Source of the DNA: Acidimicrobiaceae bacterium
Lineage (GTDB): Bacteria; Actinomycetota; Acidimicrobiia; Acidimicrobiales; Bog-793
Direction of reading: 5' to 3'
Assembly: GCA_025464005.1 (NCBI GenBank)
Contig: JAODBO010000139.1
Span: 40,862 to 104,861, forward strand
DNA: 64,000 bases
Position 1 is the stretch's first letter; every line of letters begins with the position of its first letter. The translations under genes and the position numbers were made by a program. Of the stretch, positions 40,636 to 49,197 are shown piece by piece. The notes beneath the pieces are model-generated. The model ran no database searches. It saw nothing but the letters and a program-made list of their open reading frames with translations, and had not been told where the DNA came from.

Positions 40636-41307
40636 TTGATCGCGGTCTCCAACCCGCTACTCCAGTGGTCCTACGTCACGCAGAACATCGGGACGATCCT
40701 CTCCGCCCTCGCGAGACAGGCGGAGCTGACTGTCATCGCCGTCGTCCTCGGCTTTGCCATCTCGCTGCCCCTCGGCGTGCTCGTCTGGCGTTACGCCAAG
40801 GCTCGGCCGGCCGTGCTCGGCTTCGCCGGGGTGCTCTACACGATCCCCTCGCTCGCACTGTTCGCCCTCGTCCAGCCGATCGTTGGCTACTTCTCCACGA
40901 CCGCTGCGGAGATCCCGCTCGTCAGCTACACCCTGCTGATCCTCGTCCGCAACATCCTCGCCGGGCTGGATGGCGTGCCCGACGACGTGCGTGAGGCGGC
41001 ACGCGCGATGGGCTACGCGCCGCTCGCGCAGCTCCTCCGGGTGGACCTGCCCCTCGCGCTTCCCTCGATCTTCGCCGGCTTGCGGGTCGCCACGGTGACG
41101 GTCGTCGGCCTCGTCACGATAACGACCTTCATCGGCCAGAACGTTCTCGGCCAGCTGATCACCCAGGGCTTCGAACAGACCTACAACTCGCCGATCGTCG
41201 TCGCGCTCGTCCTGTCGATAGCGCTGGCGAGCGTCGGTGACCTGCTCTTCGTGGGTCTCGAGCGTGTCACGGTGCGCTGGGGCCGATCCTCGAGGAGCCC
41301 GGCGTGA
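40636..41307 (+). CDS. Osmoprotectant ABC transporter permease, OpuCB-like
   Basis: A 223-residue membrane protein with about five hydrophobic segments. The ATPase-contact loop reads PDDVREAARAMGYAPLAQLLRVDLPLALPSIFAGLR, typical of OpuCB/ProW. It pairs with the next permease through a GTGA overlap. The two halves form the translocation channel. Confidence 0.92.
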   Translation: MIAVSNPLLQWSYVTQNIGTILSALARQAELTVIAVVLGFAISLPLGVLVWRYAKARPAVLGFAGVLYTIPSLALFALVQPIVGYFSTTAAEIPLVSYTLLILVRNILAGLDGVPDDVREAARAMGYAPLAQLLRVDLPLALPSIFAGLRVATVTVVGLVTITTFIGQNVLGQLITQGFEQTYNSPIVVALVLSIALASVGDLLFVGLERVTVRWGRSSRSPA

Positions 41308-42053
41308 GCTTCTGGCCCAGACTCGGCCACTTCTTCACCACGTCGGCCAACTGGACGGGCGCGGACGGCATCGTGCATCGCGTCGTCCTGCAGGCGGAGC
41401 TGTCGGCGATCGTCGTCGTGATTGCCGGTGCACTCGGGATCGGCTTCGGTTTCCTGCTCGGCCACGTGGGCCGGGGCGGTCTCGTCGCGGTCAACGCCGC
41501 CAACGCCGCCAGAGCCGTTCCCTCGCTCGCCCTGCTCACGCTGTTGGCGATACAGCCGAGCATCGGCCTTAGGGCCGGAGGCTTCTTGACCGCCGGCATC
41601 ACCCTCGTGGTGCTTGCCGTTCCGCCGATCCTCACCAACAGCTACGTCGGCATGCGCGAGGTGGACGCCGACGTGCGCGAAGCGGCCCGGGCCATGGGCA
41701 TGAACGGCTGGCAACAGCTCTGGAAGGTAGAGGTGCCCCTAGCACTGCCGCTCGCCGTGGCGGGCCTGCGCACCGCCGCGGTCGAGGTCGTGGCCACTGC
41801 GACGCTCGCCGCGTACGTGACGGTCAACGACCTCGGCGTGTACATCTTCGCGGGTCTCTCGACCCAGGACAGCGTGGAGACCGTCGCGGGCTCGCTCCTC
41901 GTCGCGCTGCTGGCGTTGCTGACCGACCTCCTCCTCGTCGGCGCTTACCGGCTCGTGACCCCGGAGCCCCTCCGCCAGCGACGCGGCGCAAGGGGCGCCC
42001 AGGTGCTGCGGCGCGAGCGTGGCGCCGCCAGAGCTGTTGGTCAGCCGTCCTGA
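41304..42053 (+). CDS. Osmoprotectant ABC transporter permease, OpuCD-like
   Basis: A 249-residue partner permease with the contact loop REVDADVREAARAMGMNGWQQLWKVEVPLALPLAVAGLR. It has an extra N-terminal stretch (FWPRLGHFFTTSANWTGADG) before the first helix. GTG start overlaps the first permease stop. The 3' end overlaps the convergent hydrolase gene by about 13 bases. Confidence 0.92.
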   Translation: MSFWPRLGHFFTTSANWTGADGIVHRVVLQAELSAIVVVIAGALGIGFGFLLGHVGRGGLVAVNAANAARAVPSLALLTLLAIQPSIGLRAGGFLTAGITLVVLAVPPILTNSYVGMREVDADVREAARAMGMNGWQQLWKVEVPLALPLAVAGLRTAAVEVVATATLAAYVTVNDLGVYIFAGLSTQDSVETVAGSLLVALLALLTDLLLVGAYRLVTPEPLRQRRGARGAQVLRRERGAARAVGQPS

Positions 42054-42952
42054 GCTCTGCCGCGGCGAGACGCACGTGCCTCGACGCGCACGGCGAGGCC
42101 TTCCAGGAGCCGGGCGAGCTCGCCCGGATGCGAGATGTGCGCGCCGTGGTCCGCCCCACCGACCACCTCGAGCTTCGCGCACGGTAGCTCCGCCGCGAGC
42201 CACTCGGCGGCGCGGACGTGGCGCGCCGATGTCCTGGCGCCTCGCGCCACGACGACCGGCACGCCTACGGCGCTCGGGTCGAAGGGCGCCGCGGCGGCGA
42301 GGTCTCGCAGCTCGGACACCGCAGCCGGACCGTCGAGCGCGAGGCCGTCGCGAGAGGTCGGGGAGAGGCGCTCGTAACGGCGGTCGCCGATCATCGTGCG
42401 CATGAATCGCTCGGCGAAGTGCGCAGGTGTCCCCCTCTCGGAAGGGGGCTCCGGCCACCAGGACAGCCAGCTGAGCGGAGGCTCGTAGGCCAGCACGCCG
42501 CCGACGAGGTCCGGACGGCGGGCCGCGGCGGCGAGCGCAACGATGCCCCCGTAGCTGTGGCCGAGCAGGACCGCAGCGGGTCGCTCTGATGCCGCGCCAC
42601 GGCGAGCGTGCGACCCCTGGGCCGGGGCGTCGAGCTCCTCGAGGACGGAGATCAGGTCATCCACGTGCTGTCGCAGGTCGACCGAAGCCGGCTCGGCACC
42701 TCGCGAGCGCTGGTAGCCGCGACGGTCGTAGGCAACCACCTGGCGCGAGGTGTCGAGCTTGCGGGCGAGACGGGAGAAGCTTCGGGCGCTGTCGAGCACG
42801 CCGTGGACGAGCACGAGCGGCGCCAGGCTCTCGCCACCTTCGCCGCGCGTCTCGACGTGCAAGGAGCCATCCGGCGCGGGCGGCCGTGCAACGTCGTCAG
42901 GCGCGATTGCCCGCCCAGCGTCATCGGGGGAGGCCTGCGGCGACGCCTCCAT
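42041..42952 (-). CDS. Alpha/beta hydrolase
   Basis: A 303-residue alpha/beta hydrolase fold protein with no signal peptide. The oxyanion region is LVLVHGVLDSARSF, the nucleophile elbow GHSYGG (Ser), and the final His is in GGADHGAHISHPGEL. An acid residue lies in the expected region before it. The substrate is unknown. It is divergent from kgd, starting 38 bases away. Confidence 0.85.
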   Translation of the reverse strand: MEASPQASPDDAGRAIAPDDVARPPAPDGSLHVETRGEGGESLAPLVLVHGVLDSARSFSRLARKLDTSRQVVAYDRRGYQRSRGAEPASVDLRQHVDDLISVLEELDAPAQGSHARRGAASERPAAVLLGHSYGGIVALAAAARRPDLVGGVLAYEPPLSWLSWWPEPPSERGTPAHFAERFMRTMIGDRRYERLSPTSRDGLALDGPAAVSELRDLAAAAPFDPSAVGVPVVVARGARTSARHVRAAEWLAAELPCAKLEVVGGADHGAHISHPGELARLLEGLAVRVEARASRRGRAQDG

Positions 42953-42990
42953 AGTGCGACGCTACCGCCTTCGACGGTAGGATTTTGCAG

Positions 42991-45900
42991 GTGACTGAAG
43001 ACGAGGCGCAGACCGGGTCCGGCGGGCACAGCGGCGTCTCGTCCGGCGCGCTCGGGCTCAACGCCTGGCTCGTCGAGGAGATGTACCAGGAGTACCGCAC
43101 GGATCCGGCCTCGGTTAGCGAGAGCTGGCGGGAGTTCTTCGCGGACTACCGGAGCATGTTGCCCACTGCGGGCGGCAGGTCCGCTGCCCCGCTTAGATCG
43201 AGCCTCGTCGCTCCGCTCACCGCCACACCCGACGAGCTGGCGGCGCGGCCCGTGCCCGCAGCACAGGTCGGCTCCCCGGCCGAGGCCCCTGCGGCGACAA
43301 GCGTGCCGACGACGACGGCTCCTGCCGCGGCCGCGACGGCGCCCGAGACGCAGGCACCTGCGCCCACGGCCGCCCCCACGGCTGGCGAGGCGGTCCCAGC
43401 GACACCGGAGGTGGCCACACCGGCTCCTGTGCTACTTCGCGGCGCTGCGGCTCGGATCGTCGAGAACATGGTCCGCAGCCTCCGCGTGCCGACGGCGACC
43501 AGCGTCCACCCAGTCCCGGCCAAGCTCCTCGAGGTCAACCGCCGAATCGTGAACGAGCACCTCGCTCGGACCTCGGGCGGCAAGGTGAGCTTCACGCACC
43601 TCATCGGCTGGGCGGTTGTCCAGGCGCTTCAGTCCGTCCGGTCGCTCAACGCCAGCTTCGTCGAGAACGCCGACGGCAAGGGCACGCCCGGCGTCGTGCG
43701 CCACGAGCACGTCGGGCTCGGCATCGCGATCGATCTCCAGCGGCCCGACGGCACTCGCAGCTTGCTCGTCCCGTGCATCAAGCGCGCCGACACGTTCGAC
43801 TTCGCCGGGTTCCTCCACGCTTACGAGGACCTCGTGCGAAAGACCAGGGCGGCCAAGCTCGGCGTTGACGACTTCGCAGGTGTCACCGTCACCCTCACTA
43901 ACCCGGGCACGCTCGGCACGACGCAGTCCGTGCCGCGGCTGATGGACGGCCAAGGGGCCATCATCGGGGTAGGCGCGCTCGACTTCCCGGCCGAGTACCA
44001 GGCCGCCGATCCGGAGACGCTCGCCGAGCTCGGCGTCGGCAAGGTGGTCACGCTCACCTCGACCTACGACCACAGGATCATCCAGGGCGCCGAGTCCGGG
44101 CTCTTCCTCACGCGCGTCCACGAGCTGCTCGTCGGGGAGCACGGGTTCTATTCCGACGTCTTCCAATCCCTCGGCGTGCCTCACCAGCCCGTGCAGTGGC
44201 AGCGCGACCGGAGCTCGCTCGCGTCTGGGGAGCGCGACCGTTCGCTCGTCGAGAAGAACGTCCAGGTCCAGGCGCTGGTGAACATGTACCGGGTGCGCGG
44301 CCACCTCATCGCCCAGCTCGACCCGCTCGCGACGACCGCCCCCGATCTCCGCCCGGACCTCGATCCCTCCAGCTATGGACTGTCGCTGTGGGACCTCGAT
44401 CGTCGCTTCTACACCGGCGGGCTCGCCGGGACCGATCTGCTCCCGCTGAGCACGATCCTCGAGATCCTGCGCGACGCCTACTGCAGGACCGTGGGCATCG
44501 AGTACATGCACATGCAGGAGCCGGTCGAGAAGAGCTGGATCCAGAGCCACGTCGAAGGTGTGAAGACGACGCTCTCGGCCGAGGAGCAACGCCACATCCT
44601 CGGCCGGCTGAACGCCGCCGAGGCCTTCGAGCGTTTTCTCCACTCGCGCTACATCGGCCAGAAGCGTTTCGGCCTGGAGGGTGCCGAGTCGACGATCCCG
44701 TTCCTCGACGCGGTGCTCGAGGAGGCGGCGAGGGCCGGGCTGTCCGAAGCCGTCCTCGGCATGGCGCACCGCGGCAGGCTCAACGTGCTCGCGAATATCG
44801 TCGGCAAGTCCTACGGGGAGATCTTCGCCGAGTTCGAGGGGAACCTCGATCCGGAGACGGTCCAGGGCTCGGGGGACGTGAAGTACCACAAGGGCGCGGT
44901 CGGCAAGTTCGTCGGTCGTGAAGGGCTGACCCTTCCGGTGACCTTGTCGTCCAACCCTTCGCACCTCGAAGCGGTGGACCCGGTCGTCGAGGGCATGGCG
45001 CGTGCCAAGCAGGACCGCGAGGACGAACCGGATACCTTCCCGGTCCTGCCGCTGCTCGTGCACGGCGACGCGGCCTTCGCCGGCCAGGGCGTCGTCGCCG
45101 AGTCGCTCAACCTCTCCCAGCTCCAGGGGTATCGGACCGGTGGGACGGTGCACCTCGTCATCAACAACCAGCTCGGCTTCACGACGCCGCCGACCGAAGC
45201 GCGCTCGTCGGTCTACGCCACCGACGTCGCGAAGATGGTCCAGGCGCCGATATTCCACGTGAACGGGGATGACCCCGAGGCCTGCGTCCGTGTCGCGCGG
45301 CTCGCGTTCGCCTACCGCCAGGCGTTCCACAAGGACGTCGTCGTCGACCTCGTCTGCTACCGGCTACACGGCCACAATGAGGGCGACGATCCGAGCTACA
45401 CCCAGCCGCTCATGTACAAGGAGATCGAGCGGCACCGGTCGGTGCGCAAGCTGTACACCGAGGCGCTCGTCAAGCGAGGCGACATCACGGTCGACGAGGC
45501 GGAGCAAGCCCTGGCGGACTTCTCGGCCCGCCTCCAAGGCGCCCTCGACGAGACCCGGTCGGCCGCGCCGCCGAAGATCGATCACCTGCCTGAACGGCGC
45601 GTCGTCGAGGCGCCTCGTCTCGCCATGGCGACTGGCGTCGATCGGGCCGTCCTCGACTCGATCGCCCAGCGCCTGCACGAGACGCCCGAAGGATTCACGA
45701 TCCATCCCAAGCTCGCCCGGCAGCTCGAGCAGCGGGCCCAGCTCTACGCGTCCGGCCAGGTCGACTGGGCGCTCGGCGAGGCGCTCGCCTTCGGCTCGTT
45801 GCTGCTCGAGGGCACCGACGTCCGCCTGACGGGCCAGGACACCCGCCGGGGCACGTTCTCGCACCGCCACGCCGTCCTCGTCGACTACGAGACCGGAGCG

Positions 45901-46857
45901 GAGTTCGTGCCGCTCGCGACCCTCGCTGCACGTCTCGGCCGTCAGGGCCCCGAGTCCGAGGGTCGCGGCCGCTTCCTCGTGTATGACTCGCTCCTCTCCG
46001 AGTACGCCGCGGTCGGGTTCGAATACGGCTACTCGGTCGAGGCGCGCAATGCCCTCGTGGCATGGGAGGCGCAGTTCGGCGATTTCGCCAACGGCGCGCA
46101 GATCATCGTCGACAACTTCCTCGTCGCCGCAGAGGAGAAGTGGGGCCAGAGCTCAGGTCTCGTGCTCCTGCTTCCCCATGGATACGAGGGGCAGGGCGCC
46201 GAGCACTCCTCGGCTCGCCTCGAGAGGTTCTTGGCGCTGTCCGCCGAGGAGAACATCACGGTGGCCCAGCCGACGACCGCCTCCCAGTATTTCCACCTGA
46301 TGCGCGCACAGGCACGACGGTCCGTACGCAAGCCGCTCGTCGTGATGACCCCGAAATCGCTGCTTCGCGCGCGCTCGGCGCGCTCGCCGCTGACCGAGCT
46401 CGTCTCGGGCTCCTGGCGCGAGGTCATCGACGACCCGGCCCGTCTCGGGACCGTCGACAACGCGGCAGTGCGGCGCATCGTCTGCTGCAGCGGCAAGATC
46501 GCCTACGAGGCCATCGAGCGTCGTGACGCTCTCGTCGCTGCCGGCATGGCTGATCCGGTCGCGGCGATCGTGCGGATCGAGCAGCTCTACCCGTGGCCGG
46601 ACGCGCAGCTCGTCGACGTCCTCGATCGCTACCCCAACGCGGAGGAGCTCGTCTGGTTGCAGGACGAGCCGCAGAACATGGGTGGTTGGACCTTCGCCGG
46701 TGGACAGCTCCGCCGGTTGTTCCCCGACCGCTACCGCATCTTCCAGGTGAGCCGCGCCGAGGCGGGCAGCCCGGCGACCGGATCGCACGCGGTCCACGAG
46801 CTCGAGCTAGAGCACCTGCTCAGCGAGTCGGTGGGAGCCTTACCGAGCGGAGCATAA
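42991..46857 (+). CDS. kgd: Multifunctional 2-oxoglutarate metabolism enzyme (fused E2-E1)
   Basis: A 1288-residue TCA-cycle enzyme of the actinobacterial KGD type: ThDP-dependent 2-oxoglutarate decarboxylase/dehydrogenase E1 fused behind an E2-like acyltransferase domain. Residues about 15-60 are the E1 N-terminal peptide (LGLNAWLVEEMYQEYRTDPASV), 65-150 an Ala/Pro/Thr linker without a lipoyl domain, 150-390 the acyltransferase core, and about 420-1288 E1, with GMAHRGRLNVLANIVGK and SSNPSHLEAVDPVVEG. The acyltransferase motif reads YDHRIIQGAES; the usual DG is QG, as in mycobacterial KGD. GTG 42991 is preferred over TTG 42985 because AGGA lies eight bases upstream. In relatives the activity is controlled by a GarA-type FHA protein, not in this window. 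Confidence 0.95.
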   Translation: MTEDEAQTGSGGHSGVSSGALGLNAWLVEEMYQEYRTDPASVSESWREFFADYRSMLPTAGGRSAAPLRSSLVAPLTATPDELAARPVPAAQVGSPAEAPAATSVPTTTAPAAAATAPETQAPAPTAAPTAGEAVPATPEVATPAPVLLRGAAARIVENMVRSLRVPTATSVHPVPAKLLEVNRRIVNEHLARTSGGKVSFTHLIGWAVVQALQSVRSLNASFVENADGKGTPGVVRHEHVGLGIAIDLQRPDGTRSLLVPCIKRADTFDFAGFLHAYEDLVRKTRAAKLGVDDFAGVTVTLTNPGTLGTTQSVPRLMDGQGAIIGVGALDFPAEYQAADPETLAELGVGKVVTLTSTYDHRIIQGAESGLFLTRVHELLVGEHGFYSDVFQSLGVPHQPVQWQRDRSSLASGERDRSLVEKNVQVQALVNMYRVRGHLIAQLDPLATTAPDLRPDLDPSSYGLSLWDLDRRFYTGGLAGTDLLPLSTILEILRDAYCRTVGIEYMHMQEPVEKSWIQSHVEGVKTTLSAEEQRHILGRLNAAEAFERFLHSRYIGQKRFGLEGAESTIPFLDAVLEEAARAGLSEAVLGMAHRGRLNVLANIVGKSYGEIFAEFEGNLDPETVQGSGDVKYHKGAVGKFVGREGLTLPVTLSSNPSHLEAVDPVVEGMARAKQDREDEPDTFPVLPLLVHGDAAFAGQGVVAESLNLSQLQGYRTGGTVHLVINNQLGFTTPPTEARSSVYATDVAKMVQAPIFHVNGDDPEACVRVARLAFAYRQAFHKDVVVDLVCYRLHGHNEGDDPSYTQPLMYKEIERHRSVRKLYTEALVKRGDITVDEAEQALADFSARLQGALDETRSAAPPKIDHLPERRVVEAPRLAMATGVDRAVLDSIAQRLHETPEGFTIHPKLARQLEQRAQLYASGQVDWALGEALAFGSLLLEGTDVRLTGQDTRRGTFSHRHAVLVDYETGAEFVPLATLAARLGRQGPESEGRGRFLVYDSLLSEYAAVGFEYGYSVEARNALVAWEAQFGDFANGAQIIVDNFLVAAEEKWGQSSGLVLLLPHGYEGQGAEHSSARLERFLALSAEENITVAQPTTASQYFHLMRAQARRSVRKPLVVMTPKSLLRARSARSPLTELVSGSWREVIDDPARLGTVDNAAVRRIVCCSGKIAYEAIERRDALVAAGMADPVAAIVRIEQLYPWPDAQLVDVLDRYPNAEELVWLQDEPQNMGGWTFAGGQLRRLFPDRYRIFQVSRAEAGSPATGSHAVHELELEHLLSESVGALPSGA

Positions 46858-46898
46858 GGCACGTCACTCGGCGCCTGTCGCCGAGAGCGCCCGGTGCC
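46858..46898 (+). terminator. Terminator after kgd
   Basis: Directly after the kgd stop, CTCGGCG (46867-46873) pairs perfectly with CGCCGAG (46879-46885) over a five-base loop, and the flanking GGCAC (46858-46862) can pair with GTGCC (46894-46898). No T run follows. This probably separates kgd from the NYN gene. Confidence 0.55.
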
Positions 46899-46950
46899 AC
46901 GAGCGCCAGATTCAGTGGTGCGGCCGCGCGAGTGCTTGACTAGCCGGGAT

Positions 46951-48711
46951 ATGGCTACCCAGCACGTCGTCGTCGACGGCTCGAACATCGCTACGGAAGG
47001 GCGCTCGACCCCCAGTCTCCTCCAGCTGGAGGAGGCCGTTTCGGAGCTGCGCAAGGAGCTCCCGGAGGCAGAGGTGACCGTCGTGGTCGACGCTACCTTC
47101 GCCCACCGGATCGACGGGTCGGAGCTGGACCGCTTCGAGAAGGCCGCACTGCGCGGCGAGTACGTCTACCCGCCGGCCGGTGCCATCGGGCGGGGCGACG
47201 CCTTCCTGTTGCGGATCGCCGAGCGGGTAGAGGGCATCGTCTTGTCGAACGACTCCTTCCAGGAGTTCCATGGCGAGCACGAGTGGCTCTTCGACCGTGG
47301 GCGTCTGCTCGGCGCCACCCCGGTGCCGGGTGTGGGCTGGATCTTCATCCCGCGCACACCGGTGCGCGGGCCGCGCAGCAGGGTCGCCGTGCGTGACGCC
47401 GGTCGCGCCAAGGAGCGGGTCGTCAAGGCCATCGCCCAGGCGACCAAGGAGGTCGTCGAGCCCGCCCCGGAGCCGGTGCAGCCAACGAGCTCCCGACGCA
47501 CGAGAGGTCGAACCACCGGGCAGTCGCCCCAGGCCGTGAACGATCCGATGACCTTCATCTCCTTCATCGCCGAGCACCCGCTCGGCGAAGAGCTCGAGGG
47601 TGTCGTCGACGGGTTCACCTCCCATGGCGCCGTGGTCCACTTCGGGGACGTGCGCTGCTACGTCCCACTGTCGGGTCTCGGCGACCCGGCCCCGCGCGCG
47701 GCCCGCGAGGTCCTGCACCGCGGCGAGACGAGGACGTTCGTGATCACGGCGCTCGACCCGTTCCGCCGCGGCGTCGAGCTCGCGCTTCCCGGTGTCGGGG
47801 TGGTGTCGGGTCGCCCGAGCGACGAGACAGTCGCCGCCGAGGTGCGTATGGCACGTTCTCCGGCGAAGAAGGCGCTCGCTACGAAAACTGCACGCGCCAC
47901 GAAAGCTCCACGCGCGACCAAGGCGGTCGCTTCGATCAGCGCCGCCGCCGCCCCGCCGGCCCGAGTCACAGCCGTCGCCAAGGCCGCTCCCACGAAGGCT
48001 TTCGGCAGTGCCAAAGCCCCAGCTGCCAAGCGGCCGGCTGCCAAGGCGCCCGCGGCCAAAGCGCCCGCGGCGAAGGCGCCCGCATCGAACGCGTCCGCGG
48101 CCAAGGCGCCCGCGGGCAGAAGGCCGGCTGGCAAGGCACCCGCGGCCAAGGCACCCGCGGCCAAGGCGCCGGCGACTAGGACAACCGCCGCGAAGGCCGC
48201 CGGCACCAGAGGTGTGGCCAAGAAGGCCGCCAGCGCGACAGCGGCTTCCAAGGTGACCGGCACCATAAACCCAGCTGCGAAGAAGTCGGCTCCTGGCAAG
48301 GCTGCCACCGGCGCCAGGGCTGGCGGCGCCAGGGCCGGGGTCAAGAAGGCGGCCGGCGCCACCGCGGCGCCCGCCAAGGCCGCTCCCGCCAAGGCTGCTC
48401 CCGACAGGGCGACGACCGCACGAAAGACGTCCGCCAACGGCAGGGCCCCCGCCGGTGGTCGGCCAGTCGTCGCCAAGAAGACCACGAGCACGCGCGCCCG
48501 GCGACCCGTCGGCGACACCTCGATCATCCCGGCGCGCACGATCGCGAAGGCGCCGCCCTCCGACGGGCCGCCGATACCCCGACGGAGCCCGTCGAAGCAG
48601 ACCGCTGCGAATGCCGACGGAGCGTCGCGTCCGGCACGGGCGGGCGCTCGGCGGAGCGGGACGACCGGTGAGCCGGCGCCCCAAGCTCGTGGCCGCTCGC
48701 GCCGAGCCTGA
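46951..48711 (+). CDS. NYN/Zc3h12a-like ribonuclease with S1-like domain and histone H1-like tail
   Basis: A 586-residue protein with three parts. Residues 5-140 are a PIN-like NYN ribonuclease domain: VVVDGSNIATEG, a second acidic strand (VTVVVDATFAHRIDGSE), GDAFLLRIAERVEGIVLSNDSFQEF and WIFIPRTP. Residues about 211-280 look like an S1 RNA-binding barrel (GEELEGVVDGFTSHGAVVHFGDVRCYVPLSGLG). Residues about 300-586 are an Ala/Lys/Pro-rich, strongly basic tail with AKAPA repeats like eukaryotic histone H1 and mycobacterial HupB. This suggests an RNA- or nucleoid-associated nuclease. ATG 46951 is chosen; the frame is open from 46894. Likely in a unit with the downstream genes. Confidence 0.85.
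   Translation: MATQHVVVDGSNIATEGRSTPSLLQLEEAVSELRKELPEAEVTVVVDATFAHRIDGSELDRFEKAALRGEYVYPPAGAIGRGDAFLLRIAERVEGIVLSNDSFQEFHGEHEWLFDRGRLLGATPVPGVGWIFIPRTPVRGPRSRVAVRDAGRAKERVVKAIAQATKEVVEPAPEPVQPTSSRRTRGRTTGQSPQAVNDPMTFISFIAEHPLGEELEGVVDGFTSHGAVVHFGDVRCYVPLSGLGDPAPRAAREVLHRGETRTFVITALDPFRRGVELALPGVGVVSGRPSDETVAAEVRMARSPAKKALATKTARATKAPRATKAVASISAAAAPPARVTAVAKAAPTKAFGSAKAPAAKRPAAKAPAAKAPAAKAPASNASAAKAPAGRRPAGKAPAAKAPAAKAPATRTTAAKAAGTRGVAKKAASATAASKVTGTINPAAKKSAPGKAATGARAGGARAGVKKAAGATAAPAKAAPAKAAPDRATTARKTSANGRAPAGGRPVVAKKTTSTRARRPVGDTSIIPARTIAKAPPSDGPPIPRRSPSKQTAANADGASRPARAGARRSGTTGEPAPQARGRSRRA
48020..48175 (+). repeat. In-gene tandem repeat coding for AKAPA units
   Basis: Degenerate 15-base units of the form GCCAAGGCGCCCGCG recur, with some decayed copies, within the basic tail of the NYN protein. 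They keep the frame, so the number of units can change by slippage without breaking the gene. Confidence 0.75.
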
Positions 48712-48763
48712 CGGCCAAGACCCCGAGCTCGCACGACGCGCGAGCCGATCGACGAAGGACACC

Positions 48764-49189
48764 ATGGCCCCACCACGACCAGAAGAGTTGATCCCCCACC
48801 GGGAGCCGTTCCTCCTGCTGTCCGAGATCCTCGAGCTCGTCCCCGGCTCGTCGGCGTCGGGACGCTGGCGACTCACGGGGGAAGAGGGGTTTTTCGCCGG
48901 TCACTTCCCCGGTCGCCCGACCCTTCCCGGCGTGCTGATGGTCGAGTCCCTGGCCCAGCTCGGAGTGGCCGCAGTCCTCGCCGACGAGCGATTCGCCGAC
49001 CGTCTCCCGCTGTTCGGCGGGATCGAGCGGGCGCGCTTTCGCCGTCAGGTGCTGCCGGGCGACGTGCTGGACCTCGAGGTGCAGCTCGGGCGGCTGTCCG
49101 CCCGGGCCGGCACCGGTCACGGACGTGCGTCGGTCGACGGTGAGACTGCCTGCGAGACGGACCTGCTGTTCGTCTTCGTGCCGCGGTAG
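48764..49189 (+). CDS. FabZ-like 3-hydroxyacyl-ACP dehydratase
   Basis: A 141-residue hot-dog fold protein. It begins PEELIPHREPFLLLSEILEL, and the catalytic block FFAGHFPGRPTLPGVLMVESLAQLG holds the active His and Glu of FabZ dehydratases. It would dehydrate 3-hydroxyacyl-ACP in fatty acid synthesis. No fab genes are adjacent, so a special or auxiliary lipid role is possible. ATG 48764 has GAAGGA just upstream. Confidence 0.87.
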   Translation: MAPPRPEELIPHREPFLLLSEILELVPGSSASGRWRLTGEEGFFAGHFPGRPTLPGVLMVESLAQLGVAAVLADERFADRLPLFGGIERARFRRQVLPGDVLDLEVQLGRLSARAGTGHGRASVDGETACETDLLFVFVPR

Positions 49190-49197
49190 GTCTCGGC

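Noticed and set aside
43432..45330. A 632-residue minus-strand frame opposite kgd
   Set aside because: Shadow of kgd: no motif, and the plus strand carries a complete, well-conserved enzyme.
48020..48175. Possible CRISPR array or non-coding satellite
   Set aside because: Units are contiguous with no spacers and keep a protein reading frame that codes for AKAPA repeats.
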